IMG/VR virus record: IMGVR_UViG_3300030117_002966
Location: 1-61,043 of that record
Source of the DNA: a virus
Reading direction: 5' to 3' (one strand)
DNA length: 61,043 nt
In this document: positions 1 through 6,837 of the stretch, in pieces
Numbering within the stretch: the stretch's first letter is position 1
Layout: every line of letters begins with the position of its first letter
Program-made: the position numbers and the translations under genes
The notes under the pieces: model-generated
Told to the model about the DNA's origin: nothing
What the model saw: the letters and a program-made list of their open reading frames with translations, nothing else
Databases searched by the model: none

Positions 1-2
1 TA

Positions 3-197
3 TTAATACGAAGAGAGGAATACCGTAATAAGAAAACCTATGCAATTACACCCAACCAAGCGAAATATTTATATAGTAAGGCATATGATAAGAAATCAGT
101 TAAGTGGCAGTGGTTCGAAGAACACGCTTATATCGTCGAGAGACTTAAAGCACCGTTACGTTGGAACCTACAAAAACTATACGAAGAAGCACTATGA
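3..197 (+). CDS. Partial hypothetical protein (C-terminal end)
   Basis: An open frame enters from the left edge and stops at TGA 195-197, giving 64 residues of a basic, aromatic-rich C-terminus that ends KLYEEAL. The start lies outside the window. Its stop overlaps the ATG of the next gene (ATGA-type coupling), as in the rest of this operon, which supports it being real. I recognise no family. Confidence 0.6.
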   Translation, partial: LIRREEYRNKKTYAITPNQAKYLYSKAYDKKSVKWQWFEEHAYIVERLKAPLRWNLQKLYEEAL

Positions 198-334
198 TAA
201 AAAAGAGAATTAAATACGAAAGACACGCAGGTAATATGATACCTCCATCAAGTGAGAAAGGTCAACCTTTTGTTGACTTCAATAAAGTAATGAATAGAAA
301 ACCAATAAAGAAAGTAAGGATAAAAAAGAAATGA
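194..334 (+). CDS. Hypothetical basic micro-protein, 46 aa
   Basis: ATG 194 overlaps the upstream stop, and the TGA at 332-334 overlaps the next ATG at 331. The product is Lys/Arg-rich at both ends (MIKKRIKYERH and a KKVRIKKK tail), with a short PPSSEKGQPFVDF segment between. No family is recognised. The coupling to both neighbours is the main support. Confidence 0.6.
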   Translation: MIKKRIKYERHAGNMIPPSSEKGQPFVDFNKVMNRKPIKKVRIKKK

Positions 335-504
335 TATTGATAGAAGATTTAATATTTGAATTAGAACATATCAACGAAGACCTAAACAGCACAGCTCTCA
401 GTATAGCTATTGACTTCTTAAAATATACTAGACGTAATATAGCTGGTAGAGGAACACTGTTTGGTTTCTTAGCTGGAGATGAATATAAGGATATTAAACT
501 ATGA
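331..504 (+). CDS. Hypothetical micro-protein, 57 aa
   Basis: It starts at ATG 331 inside the upstream stop and ends at TGA 502-504, inside the ATG of the phytoene-synthase-like gene. The N-terminal 30 residues are predicted helical (IEDLIFELEHINEDLNS). They are followed by a short hydrophobic GTLFGFLAG stretch. Translational coupling suggests co-expression with the next gene. No family is recognised. Confidence 0.6.
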   Translation: MILIEDLIFELEHINEDLNSTALSIAIDFLKYTRRNIAGRGTLFGFLAGDEYKDIKL

Positions 505-1106
505 AAGAGATAATGGAAGAATATAGCACCACGTTCTTTGAATGTATGAGTGCGTGGCCAGATGATATCAAAGAAGATATATACAAACTATATGCATACC
601 TTAGAGTATGTGATGAGATGGTAGAGGGTGAGAGAACCTTACATGACTTCAAACAATGGAGGGAAGTCATTGAACAATTCTACGAAGTGAGTGATAAGTA
701 TCAGTTCGAAGGTGAATGGCTCTCAGACTTTCACATAAGTATGTATCAAGACATGATAAAGAAAGAACATACCATAGTGTCTATGCTAGAATACTGTAAA
801 GGTTCAGCTGAGTCAGTTGGTATGATGATGTCAAAGATATTAGGCTGTCACCCACGTTGTGAGATACACGCTAGAGCATTGGGTAGAGCATTTCAAGTTA
901 TTAATTTTATAAGAGATTATGATGAAGATGTAGCTAATGGTTATCACTACATAACTAATAACTTTAGTGCATACTTAGAAATATTTTATCAAGACTTAGA
1001 CAACGGCATGGATGGGATAGATTATATACCAAAAGAGTTACAACCACCTATCCTTATGGCTGTAGAAAAATACATGGCTGTAGCTAAAAAAGTAAGTGAA
1101 GCCTAA
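501..1106 (+). CDS. Squalene/phytoene synthase-like protein (trans-isoprenyl head-to-head synthase family)
   Basis: The 201-aa product carries the signatures of squalene/phytoene synthases. The N-terminal YSTTFFECMSAWPDDIKED followed by LYAYLRVCDEMVEG matches the family's S-x-S-F... ALYAFCR-x-x-D-D block and includes an acidic D38-x3-E42 motif. SAESVGMMMSKILG (about 102-115) matches the VAG-x-VG block. ALGRAFQVINFIRDYDED (about 126-143) holds the second acidic motif, N135-x3-D139-x3-D143. Family members condense two prenyl diphosphates (GGPP to phytoene, FPP to squalene). At 201 aa it is shorter than the usual 270-350 and lacks much of the C-terminal helical part, so activity is uncertain. 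It sits in the early operon between micro-proteins. In a Marine Group II host it could feed the carotenoid/retinal pathway for proteorhodopsin; that role is inference. Confidence 0.75.
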   Translation: MKEIMEEYSTTFFECMSAWPDDIKEDIYKLYAYLRVCDEMVEGERTLHDFKQWREVIEQFYEVSDKYQFEGEWLSDFHISMYQDMIKKEHTIVSMLEYCKGSAESVGMMMSKILGCHPRCEIHARALGRAFQVINFIRDYDEDVANGYHYITNNFSAYLEIFYQDLDNGMDGIDYIPKELQPPILMAVEKYMAVAKKVSEA

Positions 1107-1359
1107 TTATTATAATGTGATGTGGCATAATTGTAATAGATGTCGCACTCACTATACAAGTGAACACCCACACCTCAAAGCATATTTATGCGATGAGTGT
1201 TGGAAAGCAATACCTCACTTCAAAACAAAACCAAAAAAGGAAAAGAAAATGAAACACAAAGGAACTATACCAGCAGAAGCATGGATACTATTTTACATGA
1301 CAGCAGGAACACTACTATTAGTATGGGCATTATTTAATATAATGTTAAATGAACTATGA
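1096..1359 (+). CDS. Zinc-ribbon protein with C-terminal membrane segment
   Basis: The N-terminal CNRC and CDEC pairs (about residues 13-16 and 32-35) form a probable zinc ribbon. A lysine-rich linker and a C-terminal hydrophobic helix (AEAWILFYMTAGTLLLVWAL) follow, suggesting a membrane-anchored domain facing the cytoplasm. The start is either GTG 1096, overlapping the upstream stop, or ATG 1120, which begins right at MWHNCNRC. Coupling in this operon favours GTG, and start-codon preference favours 1120. Its function is unknown. Confidence 0.6.
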   Translation: MKPNYYNVMWHNCNRCRTHYTSEHPHLKAYLCDECWKAIPHFKTKPKKEKKMKHKGTIPAEAWILFYMTAGTLLLVWALFNIMLNEL

Positions 1360-1451
1360 ACGAATGCAATAGATGTTTTAAGAGAGCATTCTTCGTAGGT
1401 ATAGATGGAAGAAAAAGATGTGTGCACTGCACACCATACAAGGATGAATAA
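1356..1451 (+). CDS. Zinc-ribbon micro-protein, 31 aa
   Basis: This is a complete small frame from ATG 1356, overlapping the previous stop, to TAA 1449-1451. It contains CNRC and CVHC separated by about 19 residues, the spacing of a treble-clef or ribbon knuckle. Tight coupling on both sides (ATGA before, TAATG after) supports expression. It is probably a single metal-binding knuckle that contacts nucleic acid or protein; this is inferred from the motif only. Confidence 0.55.
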   Translation: MNECNRCFKRAFFVGIDGRKRCVHCTPYKDE

Positions 1452-1585
1452 TGGATAAAAACCCTCTAGATGAGTGGGATATATTTTGGGTGCACAAACC
1501 CTTATACCTACCATCTCAGTATACAATTACTATTCTCATTTTACAGGTCTCAGTTTATGGAGCGAAAGCTTTATATACTCTGTAG
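1451..1585 (+). CDS. Hypothetical small membrane protein, 44 aa
   Basis: The ATG at 1451 is formed with the preceding TAA, and the stop is TAG 1583-1585. The C-terminal half is hydrophobic (YTITILILQVSVYG) and could be one transmembrane helix. The 3' end of the frame contains the TATA box of the next transcription unit. No family is recognised. Confidence 0.45.
   Translation: MDKNPLDEWDIFWVHKPLYLPSQYTITILILQVSVYGAKALYTL
1566..1577 (+). promoter_or_regulatory. Archaeal BRE/TATA promoter
   Basis: AAGCTTTATATAC matches the box used throughout this genome. Start is expected near 1593, leaving about 20 nt of leader that includes GGTGAT (1603-1608), an archaeal Shine-Dalgarno site ahead of ATG 1613. 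Confidence 0.7.
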
Positions 1586-1612
1586 TTATGGGAGATACAC
1601 AAGGTGATTAAA

Positions 1613-1918
1613 ATGAAAAGAACAGAACAAATCAACAGTCTTATGGATGCTGTAAAGCACTACCAAAAGACAGGTAAGCACAAACAGGTTCGTATTCAAT
1701 ACAACCCTGAAAACAGAACACAATTTAACTTTGCTTCATGGAAGCACAGTTCAGATAGTGACTCTGTAAGGAATATCCTACCCGAAGATATTAGAATGTC
1801 TTCAGAAGGTAACTTCTATGTAGTAGGAAAAGACAACAGATATAATCTAAAACAATATACCTCTCAGCACAAACAACATGTGAGAGCATATAGATTAGAT
1901 AGATTGGTGATAAAATGA
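1613..1918 (+). CDS. Hypothetical protein, 101 aa, basic
   Basis: I chose ATG 1613 because GGTGAT lies just upstream; GTG 1604 is an in-frame alternative. The product is basic and His/Asn/Gln-rich. It begins with a helical segment (EQINSLMDAVKHYQKTGK), and a beta-rich region with RIQYNPENRTQFNFASW follows. It may bind nucleic acid, but no family is recognised. It is the first gene behind an internal promoter and is coupled to the AbrB-like gene by an ATGA overlap. Confidence 0.65.
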   Translation: MKRTEQINSLMDAVKHYQKTGKHKQVRIQYNPENRTQFNFASWKHSSDSDSVRNILPEDIRMSSEGNFYVVGKDNRYNLKQYTSQHKQHVRAYRLDRLVIK

Positions 1919-2082
1919 AACAAGTAAGTAGTATAAAAAGAATAAGTGAATATAAATCGATATACATTCCAGATGTAATTTTGGAAGACATGAGCATGGA
2001 CTCCGGTGACAATGTAGTTTGGTTCCAGAATGATGAAGGACACTACCTTATCAAAAAAGTTCAAGTAGATATATTAGATTAG
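1915..2082 (+). CDS. AbrB/SpoVT-like swapped-hairpin DNA-binding protein
   Basis: The 55-aa product has the length and pattern of a single AbrB/MazE-type swapped-hairpin domain. SIYIPDVILEDMSMDSGDN corresponds to the family's ITIPKEIREKLGLKEGD block. WFQNDEGHYLIKK is the second hairpin. Such proteins dimerise and bind palindromic operators. It overlaps the upstream stop. In a virus with palindromic operators in its right arm, it is a reasonable candidate regulator, but nothing here links it to that site. No toxin partner is seen next to it. Confidence 0.65.
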   Translation: MKQVSSIKRISEYKSIYIPDVILEDMSMDSGDNVVWFQNDEGHYLIKKVQVDILD

Positions 2083-2091
2083 GTATTAACA

Positions 2092-2439
2092 ATGAATGAA
2101 TTATTGAAAGGCTTTCTCGAATTGGCAGACAAGAACGAAGAGTCGCTCTCAGTTGAGTCTCTCTTATCAGAAGATGAGAGGTTTGATTGGGAAACATTAG
2201 TGAAAGCATATGACTCTATCGACATAATGAATGTTGGTAAAGACTTAAAGAAACTATCAAAGACATATCAACTATCCAGATGGCAAGAGTTGTCTATCTT
2301 AGCTTATGTTAAAATATTAGAGATGATGATTAAGAGAGCTAAAGAAGCAGGTGCTATGGATATGATGTCAGATACCATACCAAAACCACCAACAAATGAC
2401 CCATCGGATACTGAGTATTCAGGAAGTATGTTCGGATGA
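2092..2439 (+). CDS. Hypothetical acidic helical protein, 115 aa
   Basis: The product is predicted largely alpha-helical, with an acidic N-terminal half (ELADKNEESLSVESLLSEDE) and a disordered Pro/Asp/Ser C-tail (KPPTNDPSDTEYSGSMFG). The middle segment, LSRWQELSILAYVKILEMM, is a clear amphipathic helix. No family is recognised. A short gap (2083-2091) separates it from the AbrB-like gene, and its stop overlaps the next ATG. Confidence 0.65.
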   Translation: MNELLKGFLELADKNEESLSVESLLSEDERFDWETLVKAYDSIDIMNVGKDLKKLSKTYQLSRWQELSILAYVKILEMMIKRAKEAGAMDMMSDTIPKPPTNDPSDTEYSGSMFG

Positions 2440-2555
2440 ATAACTTCACAGCCTGTAACACATGCAAATGTAGGTTAGCACTCGAATACGTTAGATATAA
2501 AGATACAGCAGGTAACCCCTACTGTCACATTTGTTATCAGAGGTTATTAGTATGA
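2436..2555 (+). CDS. Zinc-ribbon micro-protein, 39 aa
   Basis: The frame runs from ATG 2436 to TGA 2553-2555 and overlaps both neighbours. It encodes CNTCKC near the N-terminus and CHIC near the C-terminus, about 21 residues apart, a likely single zinc ribbon. It is one of at least six similar micro-proteins in this window. The partner is unknown. Confidence 0.55.
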   Translation: MNNFTACNTCKCRLALEYVRYKDTAGNPYCHICYQRLLV

Positions 2556-2668
2556 ATGAAAGAGTATTAGCTATGGCTCGTGAGTTATGTTTAACGAGTG
2601 AATACTTATTTGATATAGCTGTGGAAATGGCTGAAGAAGAATTAAATGAGGGGCTATACGATGAGTGA
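2552..2668 (+). CDS. Hypothetical acidic micro-protein, 38 aa
   Basis: ATG 2552 lies inside the upstream stop, and the stop is TGA 2666-2668. The product is predicted to be two helices (RVLAMARELCLTSEYLFDIA, then VEMAEEELNEG). It overlaps the start of the next gene by 8 bases. The coupling supports it; the function is unknown. Confidence 0.5.
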   Translation: MNERVLAMARELCLTSEYLFDIAVEMAEEELNEGLYDE

Positions 2669-2984
2669 AAGATGGAACGCCTTTGACCGAATATGGGCTA
2701 AGGGTAAAACTAATAAAATGGTTCAACGTCTAATGGATAAGTGTAAACTAAGAGGACTAGAACCAACTGAGGAAAACTGTCGTGACTATTGGATGGGTTA
2801 TGTTAGATACTATGTTGATGGTTGGACAGGACAGGGTTATCATGTGAACCCACGTAAGAACAAAATACTCATGAAACAACTAAAAAGGAATCAAAAGAAT
2901 GACAATAGAAGAAGACAGAAAGGCGGAAGCAAACCACCACACAAGATGGGCGGAAGACATTCGCAAAAGAAACGAAAGGTATAG
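2661..2984 (+). CDS. Hypothetical basic protein, 107 aa
   Basis: I start it at ATG 2661; an in-frame ATG at 2646 would only add MRGYT. The body is helical with many aromatic residues (DYWMGYVRYYVDGWTGQGYH). The last 40 residues are extremely basic and low in complexity. That tail overlaps the next gene by 86 bases in another frame, unusually long for this operon, so either this C-terminus or the neighbour's start could be misjudged. Confidence 0.6.
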   Translation: MSERWNAFDRIWAKGKTNKMVQRLMDKCKLRGLEPTEENCRDYWMGYVRYYVDGWTGQGYHVNPRKNKILMKQLKRNQKNDNRRRQKGGSKPPHKMGGRHSQKKRKV

Positions 2985-3165
2985 CGAAGAAAGTAATTGG
3001 TTTCCATTTGTTCAAAACGTGGAGGATATCCTATCCAGAATAGATAAGATGTCTGAACGATTTGATGATTTGGAAAACAAAATCGGAGAGACACAAGGAA
3101 TGATAAAGAACCTAAGAAAGATATTAATCAAGCTGGAGGTAATCGATGACCGATTCATCTTCTGA
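2899..3165 (+). CDS. Hypothetical coiled-coil protein, 88 aa
   Basis: The C-terminal half has a clear heptad pattern (VEDILSRIDKMSERFDDLEN, then KNLRKILIKLEVI) predicted to form a coiled coil. The N-terminal 30 residues overlap the basic tail of the previous gene in another frame. A later start within the frame cannot be excluded because there is no strong ribosome site. It overlaps the next gene by 20 bases. Confidence 0.6.
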   Translation: MTIEEDRKAEANHHTRWAEDIRKRNERYSEESNWFPFVQNVEDILSRIDKMSERFDDLENKIGETQGMIKNLRKILIKLEVIDDRFIF

Positions 3166-3418
3166 AGTAGATATGGTTATATCAGAGAAAGCGATGCATG
3201 ATATCATGGCATCCAAACAAGATACAAGTAAAGGACAAGTGATGACACACCTTATGCGTATCGGCACATTTCAAGTAGAGATAGCACCCGAAGAAGATAT
3301 AGATGTAAGGGCTTTCTTTAATGAAACACTAGACAAATTGATTACAGCATATGGCGATAAGCTATTAGAAATCGATGTCAAAGGGATACCTATGCAATCC
3401 TCTAATATGCATGGATAA
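3146..3418 (+). CDS. Hypothetical protein, 90 aa
   Basis: The start is ATG 3146 with GGAGGTAATCG directly upstream. The product is acidic with a regular alpha/beta pattern: helix SEKAMHDIMASKQ, strand GTFQVEIAP, helix RAFFNETLDKLITAYGDKL, strand EIDVKGI. No family is recognised. It overlaps the coiled-coil gene slightly and is followed by an 18-base gap with a good ribosome site for the next gene. Confidence 0.65.
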   Translation: MTDSSSEVDMVISEKAMHDIMASKQDTSKGQVMTHLMRIGTFQVEIAPEEDIDVRAFFNETLDKLITAYGDKLLEIDVKGIPMQSSNMHG

Positions 3419-3436
3419 TAAAAAGGAGAAATAATA

Positions 3437-3646
3437 ATGGCAGGAAAAAGTGGATTAGAACTAAGAGCCGGATTGTTCCGGAACACAGACAAGAATGGAA
3501 ACGTCTACTACTCAGGTAAGTCTGAGGGTGGAGATGAATTCGTTATGTTCAGAAACACCTATTGGAAAGAAGGTTCCAACAAACCATACTTCAGATTAAT
3601 GAAGCGTGTTGCTGATGGCCCTTCCTCAAGTAGTGTGGAGGACTAA
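3437..3646 (+). CDS. Hypothetical small beta-rich protein, 69 aa
   Basis: AAAAGGAGAAATAATA precedes ATG 3437, one of the strongest Shine-Dalgarno sites on this strand, suggesting high expression. The sequence LRAGLFRNTDKNGNVYYSG followed by FVMFRNTYWKEGSNKPYFRL resembles the compact beta layout of DUF736-like phage and plasmid proteins. That is a weak pattern match only. A Ser-rich acidic tail ends it. The Hsp20 gene follows after 2 bases. Confidence 0.6.
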   Translation: MAGKSGLELRAGLFRNTDKNGNVYYSGKSEGGDEFVMFRNTYWKEGSNKPYFRLMKRVADGPSSSSVED

Positions 3647-3648
3647 GA

Positions 3649-4020
3649 ATGTATGGAAGAGATGCAGACCGTATGTTAGATATGTGGATGGACTTACTAT
3701 CTCAGATAGAACAAGTCCCCTCAGGTCGTCATGCACTTTCTACACTAAGTAGAAAAGATGTCTCAGTTAATGAAGAGAACGGAACTATATCAATCACAGC
3801 AGAATTAGCTGGGTTAGATAAAGACCAAGTCGATGTAGAAGTAAGTAGTAGAACTGTAACTATCGTAGCCAACTCAGAAAGAAAGAACTTCAAATGGGAA
3901 GAGACTTTCAAATATGAGTTAGACCCAGAGTCAACAAAAGCTACTATGATAAATGGTATACTCGATTTAGTAATAGAAAAGAAAGAGAAAACATCAGCAA
4001 AGAAAGTAGAGATTGAATGA
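3649..4020 (+). CDS. Small heat-shock protein (Hsp20/alpha-crystallin)
   Basis: The 123-aa product has an N-terminal helical arm (residues 1-30) and an alpha-crystallin domain. KDVSVNEENGTISITAELAG followed by LDKDQVDVEVSSRTVTIVA is the classic beta2-beta5 pattern. INGILDLVIEKKE matches the conserved NGVL-x-I-x-x-PK block. Hsp20 proteins are ATP-independent holdases that form oligomers. Viral copies are known in cyanophages, where they are linked to virion assembly. The lysine-rich C-tail lacks an obvious I-x-I motif. Its stop overlaps the next ATG. Confidence 0.85.
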   Translation: MYGRDADRMLDMWMDLLSQIEQVPSGRHALSTLSRKDVSVNEENGTISITAELAGLDKDQVDVEVSSRTVTIVANSERKNFKWEETFKYELDPESTKATMINGILDLVIEKKEKTSAKKVEIE

Positions 4021-4685
4021 GTGTAGACGATTGGATTCAATCGCCCCGTAGTCAGAGAATATGGTTAGAAGATTCAATGACGGCTAGAGGACAGTTTGCT
4101 TTTATAGCACCTATACACAGAGTTAAACATTGGAATCCTACTACTAAACGTAGAAATAAATGTTGGGCTAAGGAAGGTGAATGTGTCTTTTGTAAAAATG
4201 GCACACCCAAGATTAATGAGTTCACCTATGGTTTATATGTATCAGAAAAGAAAGAGATAAAATATCTTACACTGACGGTGGCTTCCCACACTATTGCTCA
4301 ACGTTTATTCTCTACACTAATTGAGAGTGGAACCAACCCTACAGATTTAGTTTTTAAATTTCAAAAAGGTAAGGTAACTACATCATTTGGTAGAAGTGCT
4401 AATGGTTACATAATAGAACCAACTGAGGAAGAGGTTTTCGTTGCTGAGAAGTTTAGACCAAGTCTAACTAACAGTGATGAACAGTCTTACACATGGTTAG
4501 TTCCAGAAGAAATAGTAGAGTTCCTTAAGGATAAAGATGGCGACCCTATCACTATGATAGATTTATATCTAATACTTAAAGACCAATTCCCTGCTATCTC
4601 AGATAAAGACTTAAAGAAATATGCAGTCAAACTATGTGAACACAATGTTCTTAACTTAGTAAACGCGAGGCAGAAATGGATTTAA
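4017..4685 (+). CDS. Candidate single-stranded DNA-binding protein with zinc motif
   Basis: The 222-aa product contains a compact metal motif (CWAKEGECVFC, about residues 49-59). A beta-rich domain (FTYGLYVSEKKEIKYLTLTV) and an acidic C-terminal region with helical LYLILKDQFPAISDKDLKKY follow. The combination of an embedded zinc cluster, a beta-barrel-like pattern and a position directly before the replicative ATPase recalls T4 gp32-like and RPA-like SSBs. No SSB signature is decisive, so this is a hypothesis. No other SSB candidate was found in the window. Confidence 0.4.
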   Translation: MSVDDWIQSPRSQRIWLEDSMTARGQFAFIAPIHRVKHWNPTTKRRNKCWAKEGECVFCKNGTPKINEFTYGLYVSEKKEIKYLTLTVASHTIAQRLFSTLIESGTNPTDLVFKFQKGKVTTSFGRSANGYIIEPTEEEVFVAEKFRPSLTNSDEQSYTWLVPEEIVEFLKDKDGDPITMIDLYLILKDQFPAISDKDLKKYAVKLCEHNVLNLVNARQKWI

Positions 4686-4768
4686 TAGAATACATAACAA
4701 TAATAATGATAGTAGATGGCCCTATATTAGGTGCCTTCTATATGCTTTATAGGAAAATAACGAAATGA
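4676..4768 (+). CDS. Small membrane protein, 30 aa
   Basis: The frame runs from ATG 4676 to TGA 4766-4768 and overlaps genes on both sides. Most of the product is one hydrophobic helix (YITIIMIVDGPILGAFYMLY), followed by a basic RKITK tail, the usual inside-positive topology. The function is unknown. Confidence 0.5.
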   Translation: MDLIEYITIIMIVDGPILGAFYMLYRKITK

Positions 4769-6243
4769 AAAAATACGAAATACACGACTTACTAAGATAT
4801 TTTCACAATGCAAAGAAAAGAGATGGCACACTCTTTCCTATATTGGGAGAGGACTCGTTAGCTCTGACAGCAAGTTTATCTTATTTATTAGAAGACACTA
4901 ACTTTTGTGTCAAAGCATATAGTGGGACAGGTAAAACAGTATTGATGGAAGCTATATTTAATTTACTTCCAGAAGACTATGTTCATACAATAGAACATTT
5001 ATCTGAGACTGCCGTGTGGTATGAGATGGATAAAATAAACAAAGCTCGTTTTGTAGCTATACCTGAAGCGCAGAAGATACCTGAGGGTGTAATGGAAATT
5101 ATCAAGACATGGGCAGATGGAAGAACAGCACAACGTAAACGCACAGATGTGACTGCTGGTAGAGGTGGTGGCGTTATGAGTCATTGGCTTTACCCCAAAG
5201 AAGTATTTATGTGTGTGGCTGTAGAGAATGAGAAAGGTAGTGCTATGTTTGATGCTGAGTTGGAACGAAGATGTATGATTATGCATACTAACCCTACAGT
5301 AGAACAAACTGAAAGAGTCATAAAACATAAACTATTACACTCAGCAGTTGAGACAGCAACAATATCAACTATGGATGATGCTGAAATGGAAGGACTCAAG
5401 CAACACATCATGACTGCAATAACAGCAAGAGATGAGGATGATGCCACGATTATAAAAAATCCCTGTGCACCATTCTTATTTGATGCTATACCATCAGCAT
5501 TCCCTGTGTCTCGTTCGAAAGTCCAGTATATACTGAGACTAATCAACGCTATAGCAAGATTTTATCCAGATGAGATAGTCAGAATGGAGAGAGATGGTAA
5601 GGTCTATGGCCTTGTTACACCCAAACATAATTGGTTAGCTCTACGAATCTATCTTAACTCTTTTGTAGAGGAATGCTTACACATGCCAAGTCATGGAACA
5701 GACATACTCAAACTATTTCCTGAGACAAGAATGGATAAGTTTGGGTTTGCAGATAGTGACACAGTAAAGATGTCTGAGGGTGAATTAAAGAAAGCAGCCA
5801 AAGCTGCTGGGCTTCCCTTCACTAAACTGAGACCTGTTATATCAGGACTAATGATGACAGGTTTCTTAGAGAGCGAAGATGATGGCAAACGACAGCTTTA
5901 TTATAAAAGTCCTTTGTTGACCTCACCTGCATCAAAGATAAATTGGAGTGATTTAATTGGAGAAACGAAAAAGTTTATACGAGAAGAGTGGCCTGAAGTG
6001 GCTGACGAATACATTGGGCGCTGTTGTAGCAGTGTCAAGATTGTTGACCCGTTTAGCGGGGACAACATTGAGTTGGGTGAGAGAGCAAAGACAGCGTTAG
6101 AGGTTAGTAGCGCTGATTACCCAAAGGTTTTTAAGACAGCTAATGATGTTTGGGAAACCTATGAAGAATTTCTGTTACATGCAGAAGGAGACTATAATGA
6201 AAAAGAATACGAAGCCGTCAAACTCTTTTACGAGAAAGGTTAA
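4765..6243 (+). CDS. AAA+ ATPase with C-terminal winged helix; probable replicative helicase/loader
   Basis: A Walker A motif SGTGKT (residues 53-58) is followed by RFVAIPEAQ (95-103), a Walker B variant with PEA instead of the usual DE. VFMCVAVENE fits a sensor-1 strand with Asn. ELERRCM fits an arginine-finger region. A later segment, SEGELKKAAKAAGLPFTKLR then VISGLMMTGFLE, reads as a winged helix. The order AAA+ then wHTH resembles MCM-like and Orc1/Cdc6-like proteins. With the primase, PolB and a candidate SSB in the same operon, a helicase or loader role is likely. The exact family is unresolved. Confidence 0.7.
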   Translation: MKKYEIHDLLRYFHNAKKRDGTLFPILGEDSLALTASLSYLLEDTNFCVKAYSGTGKTVLMEAIFNLLPEDYVHTIEHLSETAVWYEMDKINKARFVAIPEAQKIPEGVMEIIKTWADGRTAQRKRTDVTAGRGGGVMSHWLYPKEVFMCVAVENEKGSAMFDAELERRCMIMHTNPTVEQTERVIKHKLLHSAVETATISTMDDAEMEGLKQHIMTAITARDEDDATIIKNPCAPFLFDAIPSAFPVSRSKVQYILRLINAIARFYPDEIVRMERDGKVYGLVTPKHNWLALRIYLNSFVEECLHMPSHGTDILKLFPETRMDKFGFADSDTVKMSEGELKKAAKAAGLPFTKLRPVISGLMMTGFLESEDDGKRQLYYKSPLLTSPASKINWSDLIGETKKFIREEWPEVADEYIGRCCSSVKIVDPFSGDNIELGERAKTALEVSSADYPKVFKTANDVWETYEEFLLHAEGDYNEKEYEAVKLFYEKG

Positions 6244-6517
6244 ACTTCCTACAAAGGATGAACAGTTTGCTGTTGTCATGGAGATGTCTGGAGGTTCCAG
6301 ACTAATAGCCATGTGTGAAGATGGCAAGACACGAATGGTTCGTATAGGTGGTAGATTCAAAAGAAGAATGTGGGTCCGAGAGAAGGACCTCATATTAATC
6401 AAACCGTGGCCAATCCAAGCTGAGTCTAAAGCAGACTTAGTCCACAGGTATCTACCAAATGAGAGAAATTGGATACTAAAGAAAGATATAATACCAGAGG
6501 AGATAAACATATGGTAA
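6197..6517 (+). CDS. eif1A: Translation initiation factor aIF1A (eIF-1A-like)
   Basis: ATG 6197 is preceded by AAGGAG, and the product is 106 aa, a normal aIF1A length. The OB-fold core is clear: VKLPTKDEQFAVVMEMSGGS, then MCEDGKTRMVRIGGRFKRRM, WVREKDLILIKPWPIQ, and the C-terminal helical motif with NERNWILKKDII. aIF1A binds the 30S A site and helps start-codon selection with aIF1 and aIF2. It overlaps the end of the ATPase gene by 47 bases and the MazG gene by 7. A virus-encoded copy could steer host ribosomes toward viral, largely leaderless mRNAs; that function is inference, the family is not. Confidence 0.92.
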   Translation: MKKNTKPSNSFTRKVKLPTKDEQFAVVMEMSGGSRLIAMCEDGKTRMVRIGGRFKRRMWVREKDLILIKPWPIQAESKADLVHRYLPNERNWILKKDIIPEEINIW

Positions 6518-6837
6518 AAGGAATAGAAGAAACATACACGGACTTTACCCGTAGAACAGCCAAATACCCTAAGAGAAGGGAAAAAGAATACCTAATGCTC
6601 GGCTTGATGAATGAAGCTGGAGAAGTAGGTGGTGCATTTAAAAAAGAAATCAGAGACCGAGTAGACAACACCGAACTTATAATAGATGAGATGGGTGATG
6701 TTCTATGGTATCTCACACGATTGTGTGATGTATATGATATAAAAATATCTGAGTTGATGGTAAACAACATAGATAAGTTATTCAACAGAATGACACCAGA
6801 ACAACAACAGGTATACAGAGATGAGTGTGGATATTAA
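6511..6837 (+). CDS. MazG-like nucleotide pyrophosphohydrolase
   Basis: The start is ATG 6511, with GAGGAGAT at 6497-6504. The 108-aa product has the all-alpha NTP-PPase motif: LGLMNEAGEVGGAFKKEIRD supplies E-x2-E, and IIDEMGDVLWYLTRLCDVY supplies E-x2-D. Family enzymes hydrolyse (d)NTPs to monophosphates and PPi and bind Mg2+. In phages they are thought to clear unwanted or modified nucleotides or alarmones. It lies between aIF1A and PolB, consistent with nucleotide-pool control during replication. Confidence 0.85.
   Translation: MVKGIEETYTDFTRRTAKYPKRREKEYLMLGLMNEAGEVGGAFKKEIRDRVDNTELIIDEMGDVLWYLTRLCDVYDIKISELMVNNIDKLFNRMTPEQQQVYRDECGY

Noticed and set aside
1915-2439. Toxin-antitoxin pair formed by the AbrB-like gene and its neighbour
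   Set aside because: The downstream 115-aa protein is acidic and shows no MazF, VapC/PIN or other toxin motif.
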